64,000 nt of DNA from Pseudomonas fluorescens (GTDB lineage: Bacteria; Pseudomonadota; Gammaproteobacteria; Pseudomonadales; Pseudomonadaceae), in the NCBI RefSeq assembly GCF_019212185.1, contig NZ_CP078138.1, positions 1,346,501 through 1,410,500 on the forward strand. The letters run 5' to 3'. Below are positions 46,180 to 54,189 of this stretch, piece by piece; positions within the stretch are counted from its first letter, which is position 1; each line of letters begins with the position of its first letter. The notes beneath the pieces were generated by a model that saw only the letters and a program-made list of their open reading frames with translations, made no database searches and was not told where the DNA came from. Made by a program: the position numbers and the translations under genes.

Positions 46180-47097
46180 TCACTGAATATTTTCTGTGTT
46201 TTGCACGTCATAATATTCACCGGAAAAGCGTGAAAATAGTCTGTGATTCAGTAGGGCAAGGAATATAAACTTACAATTTTCGGCGGTCGGTACTATTTTT
46301 CCGTTTGCATCGAAATCGATTGGTAGTCTCATTTCAACAGCGTTGTCACGAATATTTTGAATATAAATATCATTGTTGTAATGTGCTTTTTGCCGGATAG
46401 CTGATGCTCGTCTAAGCTGCATTTTGTTCTCTCCAACATAATTGTTGATAGCGTCCATGTTGGAAAATAGTGACGAAAAATTTGGCTCTAGCTTAAGCGC
46501 GGTAAAATCTTCTTTGTGTGCTTCTTTGTAGTTTAGTATGGATTCTGTTTTTTTCTTTGCTTTAGCGATTACGTCATCATTGAAAATAAAGAAATCGATG
46601 TGTTTTGAGATGTTGAAGGTCGGAGTTTCGTCAAGATCCAATGCGTTGTCTTTGAATGCTGCTCTATAAGCGCCTGAAAGCTTTCTAAGCTTCCATGAGT
46701 CATCAGTTGATTTTACAGCATATAAGGATTGTTGGTCGTTAAATGTAAGGCGAATGACGTAAAATTGAGCATTCTGAATATCCTTAATTTTCTTTATCTT
46801 TTTTTCGTCTCGGGCAACACATTCCTGTACCAATTGTCCTGCATGCGTTTCATCGACAGGGATAGAAAGGACGCTCGTTTCGTTATTTTCAGCCAGTAGC
46901 GAGTACTCTCGAATTTCTTCAATACTGAGAATGGCAGAGCTGACATTTTCTTTGATTTTTGAGTCAAGTATTTCCGAGGTTTCAACCCAGCGCCCTGTAT
47001 AGACTAATTGACCGGCGCGAGTGGATTTTTTGAAAATCCATAGAGTCACGGTTGAATTTAAGACGTCAAACGCTTTCAGTGTTCGAAGATCGGCCAT
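46180..47097 (-). CDS. kwaB: Kiwa anti-phage protein KwaB (DUF4868)
   Basis: 305-residue soluble, Lys/Glu/Asn-rich protein. Its length, DUF4868-like pattern (SIPVDETHAGQLVQECVARD, FYVIRLTFNDQQSLYAVKST, HIDFFIFNDDVI, IRQKAHYNNDIYIQNIRDNA) and position 2 bases after a four-helix membrane protein match the second gene of the Kiwa defence operon. In the described system KwaB carries DNA-binding DUF4868 activity that stops late phage replication once the membrane partner senses infection. Identification is from recall of family features, not alignment. Markedly AT-rich codon use compared with the core genes points to recent transfer. Confidence 0.85.
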   Translation of the reverse strand: MADLRTLKAFDVLNSTVTLWIFKKSTRAGQLVYTGRWVETSEILDSKIKENVSSAILSIEEIREYSLLAENNETSVLSIPVDETHAGQLVQECVARDEKKIKKIKDIQNAQFYVIRLTFNDQQSLYAVKSTDDSWKLRKLSGAYRAAFKDNALDLDETPTFNISKHIDFFIFNDDVIAKAKKKTESILNYKEAHKEDFTALKLEPNFSSLFSNMDAINNYVGENKMQLRRASAIRQKAHYNNDIYIQNIRDNAVEMRLPIDFDANGKIVPTAENCKFIFLALLNHRLFSRFSGEYYDVQNTENIQ

Positions 47098-47099
47098 TG

Positions 47100-47696
47100 T
47101 TATTGGTCTCGGTTTTTTAAGATTTTAACTTTATCAATGGTGCTGTATGGCAGCACGTCGCCTGCTAATGGAGAAGACTCTGCTAAACAGCCCTCGGTGT
47201 TGATTTTTGTATCGCCTTCATATCGATATTTAATCTCGTAGTGACCCCATCCGAATGCGACAAGTGCGGGGTTCAGTATTACTTGACCTGATTTGAAGGT
47301 TAGCCAGAATATCCAGGCAAGAAAAATAAAAAAACCTAAAAATTTACCGGTCTCTTGGTAGTCTAGACTCATGAAGGAAACTACATATGGGAGAACATAG
47401 TTCATTAGGTCGGCCGGAACGTGTTTGGATTCCTCTATAACAATCTTACGCTTTGGTTTAGCCAGCCAAATCGTTCCCAAAGTTATGAGTAGTGAAACTA
47501 GACATAGAGTAAAGAATCCCAGCGCCAATAAAGGATGCTTTAACGGTAATTCACATTTGGTGTCAAAATCTAACCAATCTGTACACAAAGGTAGCGACGT
47601 AGCATCAATCTTGAAGTCCTGGGCTAGCAAGATCATGCTTAGAGGAAGGTAAGAACCAAGGTAGATCAGGAGTGCGACCAAAATCCTTGTCTGCAT
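47100..47696 (-). CDS. kwaA: Kiwa anti-phage membrane protein KwaA
   Basis: 198 residues with about four transmembrane helices (residues ~5-25, ~53-76, and a pair near ~100-140: LMNYVLPYVVSFMSL, GFFIFLAWIFWLTFK). A C-terminal soluble tail ends ...YSTIDKVKILKNRDQ. In Kiwa, KwaA is the inner-membrane sensor of phage-induced envelope disturbance and recruits KwaB. AGGGAAG precedes the ATG. It is followed 2 bases later by kwaB. AT-rich. Confidence 0.85.
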   Translation of the reverse strand: MQTRILVALLIYLGSYLPLSMILLAQDFKIDATSLPLCTDWLDFDTKCELPLKHPLLALGFFTLCLVSLLITLGTIWLAKPKRKIVIEESKHVPADLMNYVLPYVVSFMSLDYQETGKFLGFFIFLAWIFWLTFKSGQVILNPALVAFGWGHYEIKYRYEGDTKINTEGCLAESSPLAGDVLPYSTIDKVKILKNRDQ

Positions 47697-48072
47697 GTGG
47701 TGTATCTTCCCTGTCAGCCATTTCTATATGCCTTTTTCCTTCCTTGCACATTTTATAAGTAGTGCACGGAAGCTCAAGTAACCTTGTGCTTCATACCAGA
47801 GACACGGTCTCGTTTTTGCAGCAGCAAGGCTATCTTCGACAAGCTAGCAGAGTGCCACGATGGAGTCGACATCCATTTGGGACGAAGGTCAAGAATTTCT
47901 ATGAAATTTAAATATTCACACCCAAGATGCCGTTATTCATCGTGTGCTTTTGCGAGGGTCGTTAATTTTCGTGCGCGCTTGGTTTTTCGAACGACGATGT
48001 GGCGGTGTAATTTTTTTGATTTTCAATAACACATTTTAATATGCTGTACGAAACTATCTCGTTGAGGCCGCT
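47697..48072. other. kwaA-mvaT intergenic region, divergent promoters
   Basis: 376 AT-rich bases holding the start regions of the divergent kwa operon and mvaT gene. No supported ORF; short frames here lack ribosome sites. AT-rich DNA between a transferred operon and an H-NS-like gene is itself a likely silencer target. Confidence 0.5.
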
Positions 48073-48438
48073 ATGTCTAAACTCGCTGAATTCCGCCAAC
48101 TCGAAAAACACCTTGCCGAACAGCTCGAAGCTCTCGAAGCCCTGAAAGGCGACGCTGGCCTCAAGAAAGAAATCGAATTTGAAACCAAGCTGCGCGCTCT
48201 GCTTGCTGAGTACGGTTACAGCCTGAAAGACGTGATCAACCTGCTTGACCCACAAGCCGGTCGTCGCGCTCCAACCGTCGAGTCGAAAGCCGGCAGCCGT
48301 AAGCCGCGCCAGGTGAAGGTATATAAAAACCCTCACACCGGCGAAGTCGTGGAAACCAAAGGCGGCAACCACAAGACTTTGAAGGAATGGAAAGCTGAGC
48401 ACGGCTCCGCGACAGTTGAGTCCTGGCTGAGCAAGTGA
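48073..48438 (+). CDS. mvaT: MvaT/MvaU-family H-NS-like nucleoid protein
   Basis: 121 residues. The N-terminal coiled-coil oligomerisation region is KLAEFRQLEKHLAEQLEALE, with EYGYSLKDVINLLDP following. The C-terminal AT-rich-DNA-binding domain has the family hallmark RQVKVYKNPHTGEVVETKGG and NHKTLKEWKAEHG. These proteins silence AT-rich foreign genes in pseudomonads, which usually carry several paralogues. This copy borders an AT-rich phage-defence operon, so it may be the resident gene or an island-borne paralogue. A terminator follows. Confidence 0.93.
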   Translation: MSKLAEFRQLEKHLAEQLEALEALKGDAGLKKEIEFETKLRALLAEYGYSLKDVINLLDPQAGRRAPTVESKAGSRKPRQVKVYKNPHTGEVVETKGGNHKTLKEWKAEHGSATVESWLSK

Positions 48439-48453
48439 TTTTGGTTTGAGTAC

Positions 48454-48478
48454 AAAAAGGCCCACCAGGGCCTTTTTT
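48454..48478 (+). terminator. Rho-independent terminator of mvaT
   Basis: AAAAAGGCCC / GGGCCTTTTTT stem-loop with T tract, 15 bases past the stop. Confidence 0.85.
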
Positions 48479-48666
48479 GTTGCCTGGGTAAGGCCAGTTA
48501 AACGGCTTAATCTGCTTCGAATTTTTGAAGGTATTGGTGCGGTAAGCATTGAAAATCACAGAGCTGGCTAGATGTGGGCCTAGGCAATGGCTCACCATTC
48601 GTCAGCACGGTGGCATGACCCTTCTTGACAGCCGAGTCGTCTGGGGAAATACTCGCTTCAAGATTC

Positions 48667-48682
48667 ATATAGATGACTATAT
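48667..48682. promoter_or_regulatory. Palindrome upstream of the GntR gene, possible autoregulatory operator
   Basis: ATATAG-ATGA-CTATAT, 20 bases before the GntR ATG. HutC-subfamily GntR regulators often bind TATA-containing palindromes near their own start. Confidence 0.5.
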
Positions 48683-48701
48683 AACAAGGTGAATAAAGTC
48701 G

Positions 48702-49433
48702 ATGAGTACTCTACCAAGTGATACTCGCCTGCCGCTCTACCAACGCCTGCGCGACCAATTGGCTGAGCAGATCGCCAAAAATCGCTGGCGTCCTGGCGAG
48801 GCGATTCCTACCGAGGCTGCGCTTTCAGCGGAGTACGAACTGTCTACCGGCACGGTGCGCAAAGCGATTGATGCGTTAGTCAGTGAGGGCATTCTGGAGC
48901 GTCAGCAGGGGCGAGGGACTTTCATTCGTCGTCCACAATTTCAATCCTCTCTGTTCCGCTTCTTTCGATTTCAGTCTGCTTCTGGTGAGCGCCAAGTACC
49001 GGAGAGCCGCATCCTGTCAATCGAGCCCGTTGCCGCGCCTTCGGCCGTAGCCCAAGCGCTTGGGCTGCCCTCCGATACACCGGTAATTCGCATTGTTCGT
49101 TTGCGTTTGCTGGAGGTTCAGCCAGTACTTGCCGAAGAAATCTGGTTGCCGCGCAGCCGTTTCCAACCCTTGCTTGAGACCGACCTCAGCCTGAAAGGGC
49201 CATTGCTGTATCCAATCTACGAAGACCTCTGCGGCCAGGTCGTTGCCTATGCCGAAGAGACCCTTACCGCCGAGTCGGTTAACGACGTACACGCACGCCT
49301 ATTGCAGGTGCCGATTAACAGTCCGGTGGTAGTGATCGAGCGACTGGCCCGTGATTACGCCGGTACGCCACTGGAGTGGCGTCGTTCTCGTGGCCACGCA
49401 GAGCATTTCCGTTACAGCGTGGATATTCGCTAG
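48702..49433 (+). CDS. GntR-family (HutC/UTRA) transcriptional regulator
   Basis: 243 residues. An N-terminal winged helix (LPLYQRLRDQLAEQIAKNRW, TGTVRKAIDALVSEGILERQ, GRGTFIRRP) is followed by a UTRA effector domain (ILSIEPVAAPSAVAQALGLP ... VVVIERLARDYAGTPLEWRR). HutC-type regulators respond to small metabolites of the operon they control, here presumably the substrate handled by the MFS transporter, amidohydrolase and perhaps the GntP permease downstream. Confidence 0.92.
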   Translation: MSTLPSDTRLPLYQRLRDQLAEQIAKNRWRPGEAIPTEAALSAEYELSTGTVRKAIDALVSEGILERQQGRGTFIRRPQFQSSLFRFFRFQSASGERQVPESRILSIEPVAAPSAVAQALGLPSDTPVIRIVRLRLLEVQPVLAEEIWLPRSRFQPLLETDLSLKGPLLYPIYEDLCGQVVAYAEETLTAESVNDVHARLLQVPINSPVVVIERLARDYAGTPLEWRRSRGHAEHFRYSVDIR

Positions 49434-49566
49434 CGCCTACCCGTGTAGTGAGCTGTTCAGCGGCGAACAAATCGTCGCTGGTTTCCTGTTTGTTTGCCAA
49501 AACTGGCCCTGTGGCGGTGCGGTTCGCTCTCGGCTGCCTTACGTTCCACTTATAAGGATAAGAACC

Positions 49567-50856
49567 ATGTTCAGCTGGTATCGCCAAGTCACTCCTCGGG
49601 AGCGCAAAACGTTTTGGGCCTGCTTCGGCGGATGGTCGCTCGATGCGCTGGAAGTACAAATGTTCGGCCTGGCGATTCCGGCGCTGATCGCCGCTTTCGC
49701 CCTGATCAAGGGCGATGCAGGACTGATCAGCGGCGTCACGCTCGTCACTTCGGCCATCGGTGGCTGGGTAGGGGGGACTCTGTCCGACCGTTACGGTCGA
49801 GTGCGCACCTTGCAGTGGATGATTTTGTGGTTCTCGTTCTTCACCTTTCTCTCGGCATTTGTCACCGGTTTCAACCAGCTGTTGATCGTCAAGGCGCTGC
49901 AGGGTTTCGGCATCGGCGGCGAGTGGGCAGCAGGTGCAGTATTGATGGCCGAAACCATCAATCCGCAGTATCGCGGCAAAGTGATGGGCACCGTACAAAG
50001 TGCCTGGGCCGTGGGTTGGGGGCTGGCCGTCGGAGTTTTCACACTGATTTATTCCTTCGTGCCGCAGGACATGGCGTGGCGCGTTATGTTCCTGGTCGGG
50101 CTGCTACCGTCGTTCCTGATTATCTGGGTGCGTCGTAATGTCGAGGAGCCCGACAGCTTCCAGCGTCTGCAAAAAGAAAACGCCATCCCGCAAAGTTTTT
50201 TCAAATCCTTGGCCGGCATCTTCCGCCCCGAGTTGATCCGCGTAACGCTGTTCGGTGGTCTGTTGGGGCTGGGTGCGCACGGTGGTTACCACGCGGTGAT
50301 GACCTGGCTGCCAACGTTCCTCAAGACTGAGCGCAATCTGTCCGTACTGAACTCTGGCGGCTACCTGGCGGTGATCATCTTCGCGTTCTGGTGTGGGTGT
50401 GTAGTCAGCGGCTTTTTGATCGACCGTATTGGCCGGCGCAAAAACATCGTGCTGTTCGCGCTTTGCTGTGTCGTCACTGTGCAGAGTTATGTGTTCCTGC
50501 CGCTGACCAATACTCAGATGCTGTTCCTGGGGTTCCCGCTCGGCTTTTTCGCGGCCGGTATTCCCGCGAGCCTTGGCGCACTGTTCAACGAGCTGTACCC
50601 GGCGGATGTACGCGGTGCCGGTGTGGGCTTCTGCTACAACTTTGGCCGAGTGCTTTCAGCGGTGTTCCCGTTCCTGGTCGGTCACATGAGCGACTCCATG
50701 TCCCTTGGGTCTGCGATTGGTATCGACGCCGGGATTGCCTACGGCGTGGCGGTGATCGCGGCACTTTGTCTGCCGGAAACCCGTGGACGCAGCCTCGAAG
50801 CTTCGAGTGCATCGGTGCCAGCATCGATCAACGGCAACGAGAGTGCGCGGGCCTGA
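49567..50856 (+). CDS. MFS transporter (metabolite:H+ symporter type)
   Basis: 429 residues with the 12-helix MFS plan. The loop 2-3 signature GGTLSDRYGRVRTL and the loop 8-9 partner SGFLIDRIGRRKN are present. FWACFGGWSLDALEVQMFGL and GFGIGGEWAAGAVLMAETI resemble aromatic-acid/sialic-acid/lactate symporters (NanT-like group). Start at ATG 49567, preceded by AAGGAT; the upstream in-frame extension overlaps the GntR gene and is rejected. Substrate unknown, probably an organic acid. Confidence 0.88.
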   Translation: MFSWYRQVTPRERKTFWACFGGWSLDALEVQMFGLAIPALIAAFALIKGDAGLISGVTLVTSAIGGWVGGTLSDRYGRVRTLQWMILWFSFFTFLSAFVTGFNQLLIVKALQGFGIGGEWAAGAVLMAETINPQYRGKVMGTVQSAWAVGWGLAVGVFTLIYSFVPQDMAWRVMFLVGLLPSFLIIWVRRNVEEPDSFQRLQKENAIPQSFFKSLAGIFRPELIRVTLFGGLLGLGAHGGYHAVMTWLPTFLKTERNLSVLNSGGYLAVIIFAFWCGCVVSGFLIDRIGRRKNIVLFALCCVVTVQSYVFLPLTNTQMLFLGFPLGFFAAGIPASLGALFNELYPADVRGAGVGFCYNFGRVLSAVFPFLVGHMSDSMSLGSAIGIDAGIAYGVAVIAALCLPETRGRSLEASSASVPASINGNESARA

Positions 50857-50875
50857 TGCCATTTACCTTCTATAG

Positions 50876-51730
50876 ATGAACGCTATGACTGACACCTGTT
50901 CTACGCCGATCACCGGCATCGACTCCCATGCTCATGTGTTTAGCCGTGATCTAAATCTGGTCGGTGCACGGCGCTATACCCCTGATTACGACGCCACGCT
51001 TGAGCAGTATCTGACGCACTTGCACGCTCATGGTCTGAGTCATGGCGTATTGGTGCAACCGAGCTTTCTAGGCACCGACAATAGCTACTTGCTGGCGGCG
51101 TTGAGGCAAGCGCCGGATCAGTTGCGAGGCGTGGTTGTGCTGGATCCAGGCGTTAGTCGTGCCATGTTGAATGACATGGATCACCTGGGCGTGGTCGGCG
51201 TTCGCTTAAACCTGATAGGTAAGGCGTTACCTGATTTCCGTAACAGTGCCTGGAGAGAGTTTTTCAGCCACATTGCTGATCTTGACTGGCATGTCGAGTT
51301 GCATCGGGAGGTAAAGGATCTGCCGGGACTGATCCATCAATTGACGCCGTTCGGTTTGAAGTTGGTGATTGATCACTTTGGTCGACCGGATGCGAACTCG
51401 GGTGTCGATCAGCCCGGGTTTTGCGAGTTACTGGAGCTGGGATCGAAAGGTTCGATCTGGATGAAGGTATCGGGAATCTATCGTTTGGGAGGTACGCCGC
51501 AACAGAACATCAATTTTGCTCGAATGGCTTTACCGCTGCTGGAACAAAGTTTCGGCCTTCGCCAGTTGGTGTGGGGTAGCGACTGGCCGCATACGCAGCA
51601 TGAGCAAAGCATCGGTTTCAGCACCGTAGTCGATCAGTTGCAAGCCCTGGAGTGTTCGACGCAGGTTAGCTATTCGTTGCTGGTGCAAGCCCCTCGAAGG
51701 TTATTCGGTTTTGCAGAAGGCGAAAGCTGA
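50876..51730 (+). CDS. Amidohydrolase-2 family hydrolase (PDC-lactonase-like)
   Basis: 284-residue TIM-barrel metal-dependent hydrolase. Seen: GIDSHAHVFSRDL with the metal-ligand HxH, VELHREVKD, LVIDHFGRPD, and VWGSDWPHTQHE with the catalytic aspartate. The pattern is like LigI (2-pyrone-4,6-dicarboxylate lactonase) and related sugar-lactone hydrolases. It lies 20 bases after the MFS gene, so the pair likely takes up and opens a lactone or cyclic acid. The second ATG (50885) is an alternative start; neither has a good ribosome site. Confidence 0.85.
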   Translation: MNAMTDTCSTPITGIDSHAHVFSRDLNLVGARRYTPDYDATLEQYLTHLHAHGLSHGVLVQPSFLGTDNSYLLAALRQAPDQLRGVVVLDPGVSRAMLNDMDHLGVVGVRLNLIGKALPDFRNSAWREFFSHIADLDWHVELHREVKDLPGLIHQLTPFGLKLVIDHFGRPDANSGVDQPGFCELLELGSKGSIWMKVSGIYRLGGTPQQNINFARMALPLLEQSFGLRQLVWGSDWPHTQHEQSIGFSTVVDQLQALECSTQVSYSLLVQAPRRLFGFAEGES

Positions 51731-51883
51731 AATTTACGCCTGCATTTGCAGATGACCATTCATCTCACCCATTTAAACGAATACATACAGAACGTTCGAA
51801 GTGCGACGTTGCAGTCAAACCTCTCGTGCCGCATCGAGAAGTTCTGCGTAATAGCAGCTTCCAATTACAATAGAGTGGATTCC

Positions 51884-52027
51884 ATGAACACGTCATCCAA
51901 TGCCGAAGTTGAAAGCACCCAGACGATGTTTGGTTTATCGCGTGCGCCGACCGGCGTTACGGTTTCAAACTTCTCGTTCAAATCTGAGTGCAGTTTGGGC
52001 GCCAACCCAACCGAGATCATTTCATGA
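51884..52027 (+). CDS. Small ORF coupled to the GntP permease gene
   Basis: 47 codons (MNTSSNAEVESTQTMFGLSR, then VTVSNFSFKSECS and NPTEIIS). GAGTGG lies 6 bases before the ATG. Its TGA overlaps the permease ATG as ATGA, which suggests a translated leader that couples into the permease. No family recognised; may simply be a leader peptide. Confidence 0.4.
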   Translation: MNTSSNAEVESTQTMFGLSRAPTGVTVSNFSFKSECSLGANPTEIIS

Positions 52028-53409
52028 CTCCTTTAGATATAGACCTCTTACTGACCGCATTGGTGAGCGTCCTGGTTCTGGTGGCGCTCATCGTGTCGCG
52101 TCTCAAAATGCACCCGCTCCTGGCCTTGCTAGTAGTTTCCATTGGCGTTGGCTTTGCAACCAGTATGGAGCCAGAATCCATCGTCACCCATTTGATCACC
52201 GGCGCCGGAAAGACACTGGGGGCAGTAGGGGTCGTAATCGCGCTTGGAGCGATGCTAGGCAAAATTCTTGCTGACGCAGGCGTCACAGAGCAGATCGCCG
52301 AGGTCATCCTCAAGCGAACATCGGATCGGATGATACCTTGGGCCATGATGATGGTTGCATTTGTAATTGGCATTCCCATGTTTTTCGAGGTGGGCTTGGT
52401 GATCATGCTGCCGCTGATTTTCAGCGTGGCGCGAAAGCTGGAAAGCCAGGCTCGCTTCAAAGGTTCAGCGTATGTGTATGTGGGTGTTCCGGTGATTGCG
52501 GCACTTGCAGCTATGCACGGGATGGTACCACCGCACCCTGGCCCCTTGACGGCCATCGCCGCGCTCAAAACCTCGGTTGGGCCCACAATGCTCTATGGCT
52601 TCCTTGCGGCTATTCCTTCAATGATTTTAGGTGGCCCGCTTTATGGCGCATTCATTTCGCCGCGCATGAGCACGCGGCCCGATCAGGTTTTGTTAGATCA
52701 GTTCACCCTAGCTGAAAAAGCCGACGATCAACCAAGCACCAGTGTATGCCTTGGCGTGCTGGCAGCCTTGCTACCGGCGATCCTGATGCTGATTCATGCC
52801 GTCGCTGAGATGGTATTACCCAAGGGCGATGCGATCCTGAACATGGCTAATTTCTTGGGCAATCCCCTGATAGCCATGCTCCTAGGTGTGCTGTTCGCAG
52901 GGGCAAGTCTGGTACTCGCGAGGGGCGGCGATGCAGGGCAATTGCGAGAATCCCTGGGCAAGAGCCTCAAGCCAATCGCCTCAATCATCATGATCATCGC
53001 CGGCGGTGGTGCCTTTCAGGAGCTGCTGACCAGCGCCAAGGTGGGCGACGCCATTGTGCACCTGACTCAGCAGTCTGCGTTCCCTCCGCTGATCTTGGGT
53101 TGGTTGATCGCGATGTTGCTCTCGGTATCTACCGGTTCTGCCACTGTAGGTATCGTTGGTGCTGCCGGCTTGCTGGCGCCGCTTGCAGGTGCTGATCCCA
53201 GCCTCAACCTGCCTCTGCTTGCCTTGTCCATAGGCTGCGGCTCGCTGTTCTTCAACTATGCGAACCATGCTGGCTTCTGGATGGTGAAGGAGTCCTTCGG
53301 CATGACTATGGGCGAAGCCACCAAGACCATTTCGGTGGTTCAATCCATCGTAGCCGTGGTCGGTTTGATTGTGGTGTTGATGTTGAATGCGGCTGTCACG
53401 GTGATTTGA
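52024..53409 (+). CDS. GntP-family gluconate/organic-acid:H+ symporter
   Basis: 461 residues, ~12-14 hydrophobic segments. GntP signatures: GFATSMEPESIVTHLITGAG, IGIPMFFEVGLVIMLPLIF, MVPPHPGPLTAI and STGSATVGIVGAAGLLAPL. The family imports gluconate and related sugar acids. It starts in the stop of the small leader ORF. Together with the GntR regulator and lactonase-like enzyme upstream it suggests uptake of an aldonic acid or lactone-derived acid. Confidence 0.92.
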   Translation: MTPLDIDLLLTALVSVLVLVALIVSRLKMHPLLALLVVSIGVGFATSMEPESIVTHLITGAGKTLGAVGVVIALGAMLGKILADAGVTEQIAEVILKRTSDRMIPWAMMMVAFVIGIPMFFEVGLVIMLPLIFSVARKLESQARFKGSAYVYVGVPVIAALAAMHGMVPPHPGPLTAIAALKTSVGPTMLYGFLAAIPSMILGGPLYGAFISPRMSTRPDQVLLDQFTLAEKADDQPSTSVCLGVLAALLPAILMLIHAVAEMVLPKGDAILNMANFLGNPLIAMLLGVLFAGASLVLARGGDAGQLRESLGKSLKPIASIIMIIAGGGAFQELLTSAKVGDAIVHLTQQSAFPPLILGWLIAMLLSVSTGSATVGIVGAAGLLAPLAGADPSLNLPLLALSIGCGSLFFNYANHAGFWMVKESFGMTMGEATKTISVVQSIVAVVGLIVVLMLNAAVTVI

Positions 53410-53474
53410 GTCAGGATCTGTTCGCAGGTAGTAACCCTGTCCGAGCGAGTTAGCCGAGGGTGGGAGATAGAGTT

Positions 53475-53560
53475 ACGTTTAAGGTCTATAAAAATCCTCA
53501 CACTGGCGAAGTCGTCTAAACCAAAGGTGGTAACCACAATCAACTGAACGAATGGAAAGC
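53475..53560 (+). pseudogene. mvaT fragment (C-terminal domain, with stop)
   Basis: Encodes FKVYKNPHTGEVV, a stop, then TKGGNHNQLNEWKA, matching the C-terminal DNA-binding domain of the intact MvaT at 48073. The N-terminal part is missing. It abuts an IS4-family transposase fragment at about 53560. Confidence 0.8.
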
Positions 53561-54037
53561 CAGTATCGCCATGCTGGTCACTGGCGGAGTCGGAACGCGC
53601 ACGGTTTCCGGGTGTGTCGGGCGTTCGCCAGACGACGCCGTCGTCCCCCAGCAAACGCAACCCAGCCCAGCTCGGGTGGCCGGCCGATTCATGCCAGCTT
53701 TTCTGCATCAGATTGAAGACCTGTAGTACAGCTCCGCTACCCAATCGCTGACAGGCTTGGACTACGGCACTGGGAGCCACCAACGGACGGTGACCTGGCA
53801 GCATGATGTTCATGCGACTGACCACATCCCACGCCGACATGCGCCGGAAAAACGCCATGGAGATGATGCACCACAGCATCATTCCAAGGGCAGGCGCCGC
53901 TTGCGCAAGGTGGCTACGCCGGCCTGTTCCAGCGTCTGCTCGACCAAAGAAGGATCGAGCAAGGAGCCCAACACCTCAATGGCGTAGGGGGTGGAGGCGA
54001 TGTTGTGGGTCAGTTCCAGTGCCCGAGCGAGACGCAT
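53561..54037 (-). pseudogene. IS4-family transposase remnant, truncated and frameshifted
   Basis: N-terminal ~155 residues of an IS4 transposase: LTHNIASTPYAIEVLGSLLD, LRKRRLPLE, then MMLWCIISMAFFRRMSAWDV, RPLVAPSAVVQACQRLGSGA and the catalytic-type DGVVWRTPDTPGNRA, ending at DQHGDTG. A one-base deletion at about 53880 shifts the frame between RRLPLE and MMLW. The 3' two thirds are missing where it meets the mvaT fragment. Confidence 0.85.
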
Positions 54038-54040
54038 AAA

Positions 54041-54070
54041 AAATCCGATGCTAGTACATGCATCGGATTT
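54041..54070. repeat. Hairpin in the 5' leader of the IS4 remnant
   Basis: AAATCCGATGC / GCATCGGATTT around an 8-base loop, directly upstream of the remnant's start codon. Probably an IS-internal structure limiting read-through into the transposase. Confidence 0.6.
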
Positions 54071-54189
54071 TGAATTCTTGCGGCCAAAGGTCAAGCGAGA
54101 AGGCTTAACTGATCGGCATTAGCCCGAGAGGGTCATTTTTTGCGAGTGTCGCACATTAAGCAGACGCATCTCTTCGCTGGGTCTACTCC

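Noticed and set aside
47784..48029. 81-codon ORF between kwaA and mvaT, possible third Kiwa gene
   Set aside because: Wrong strand for the kwa operon, no ribosome site, and Kiwa is a two-gene system.
53461..53471. Orphan GGGAGAT copy of the array core upstream of the mvaT fragment
   Set aside because: Only about 8-10 bases match and the ATATTCG half is absent; chance similarity is likely.
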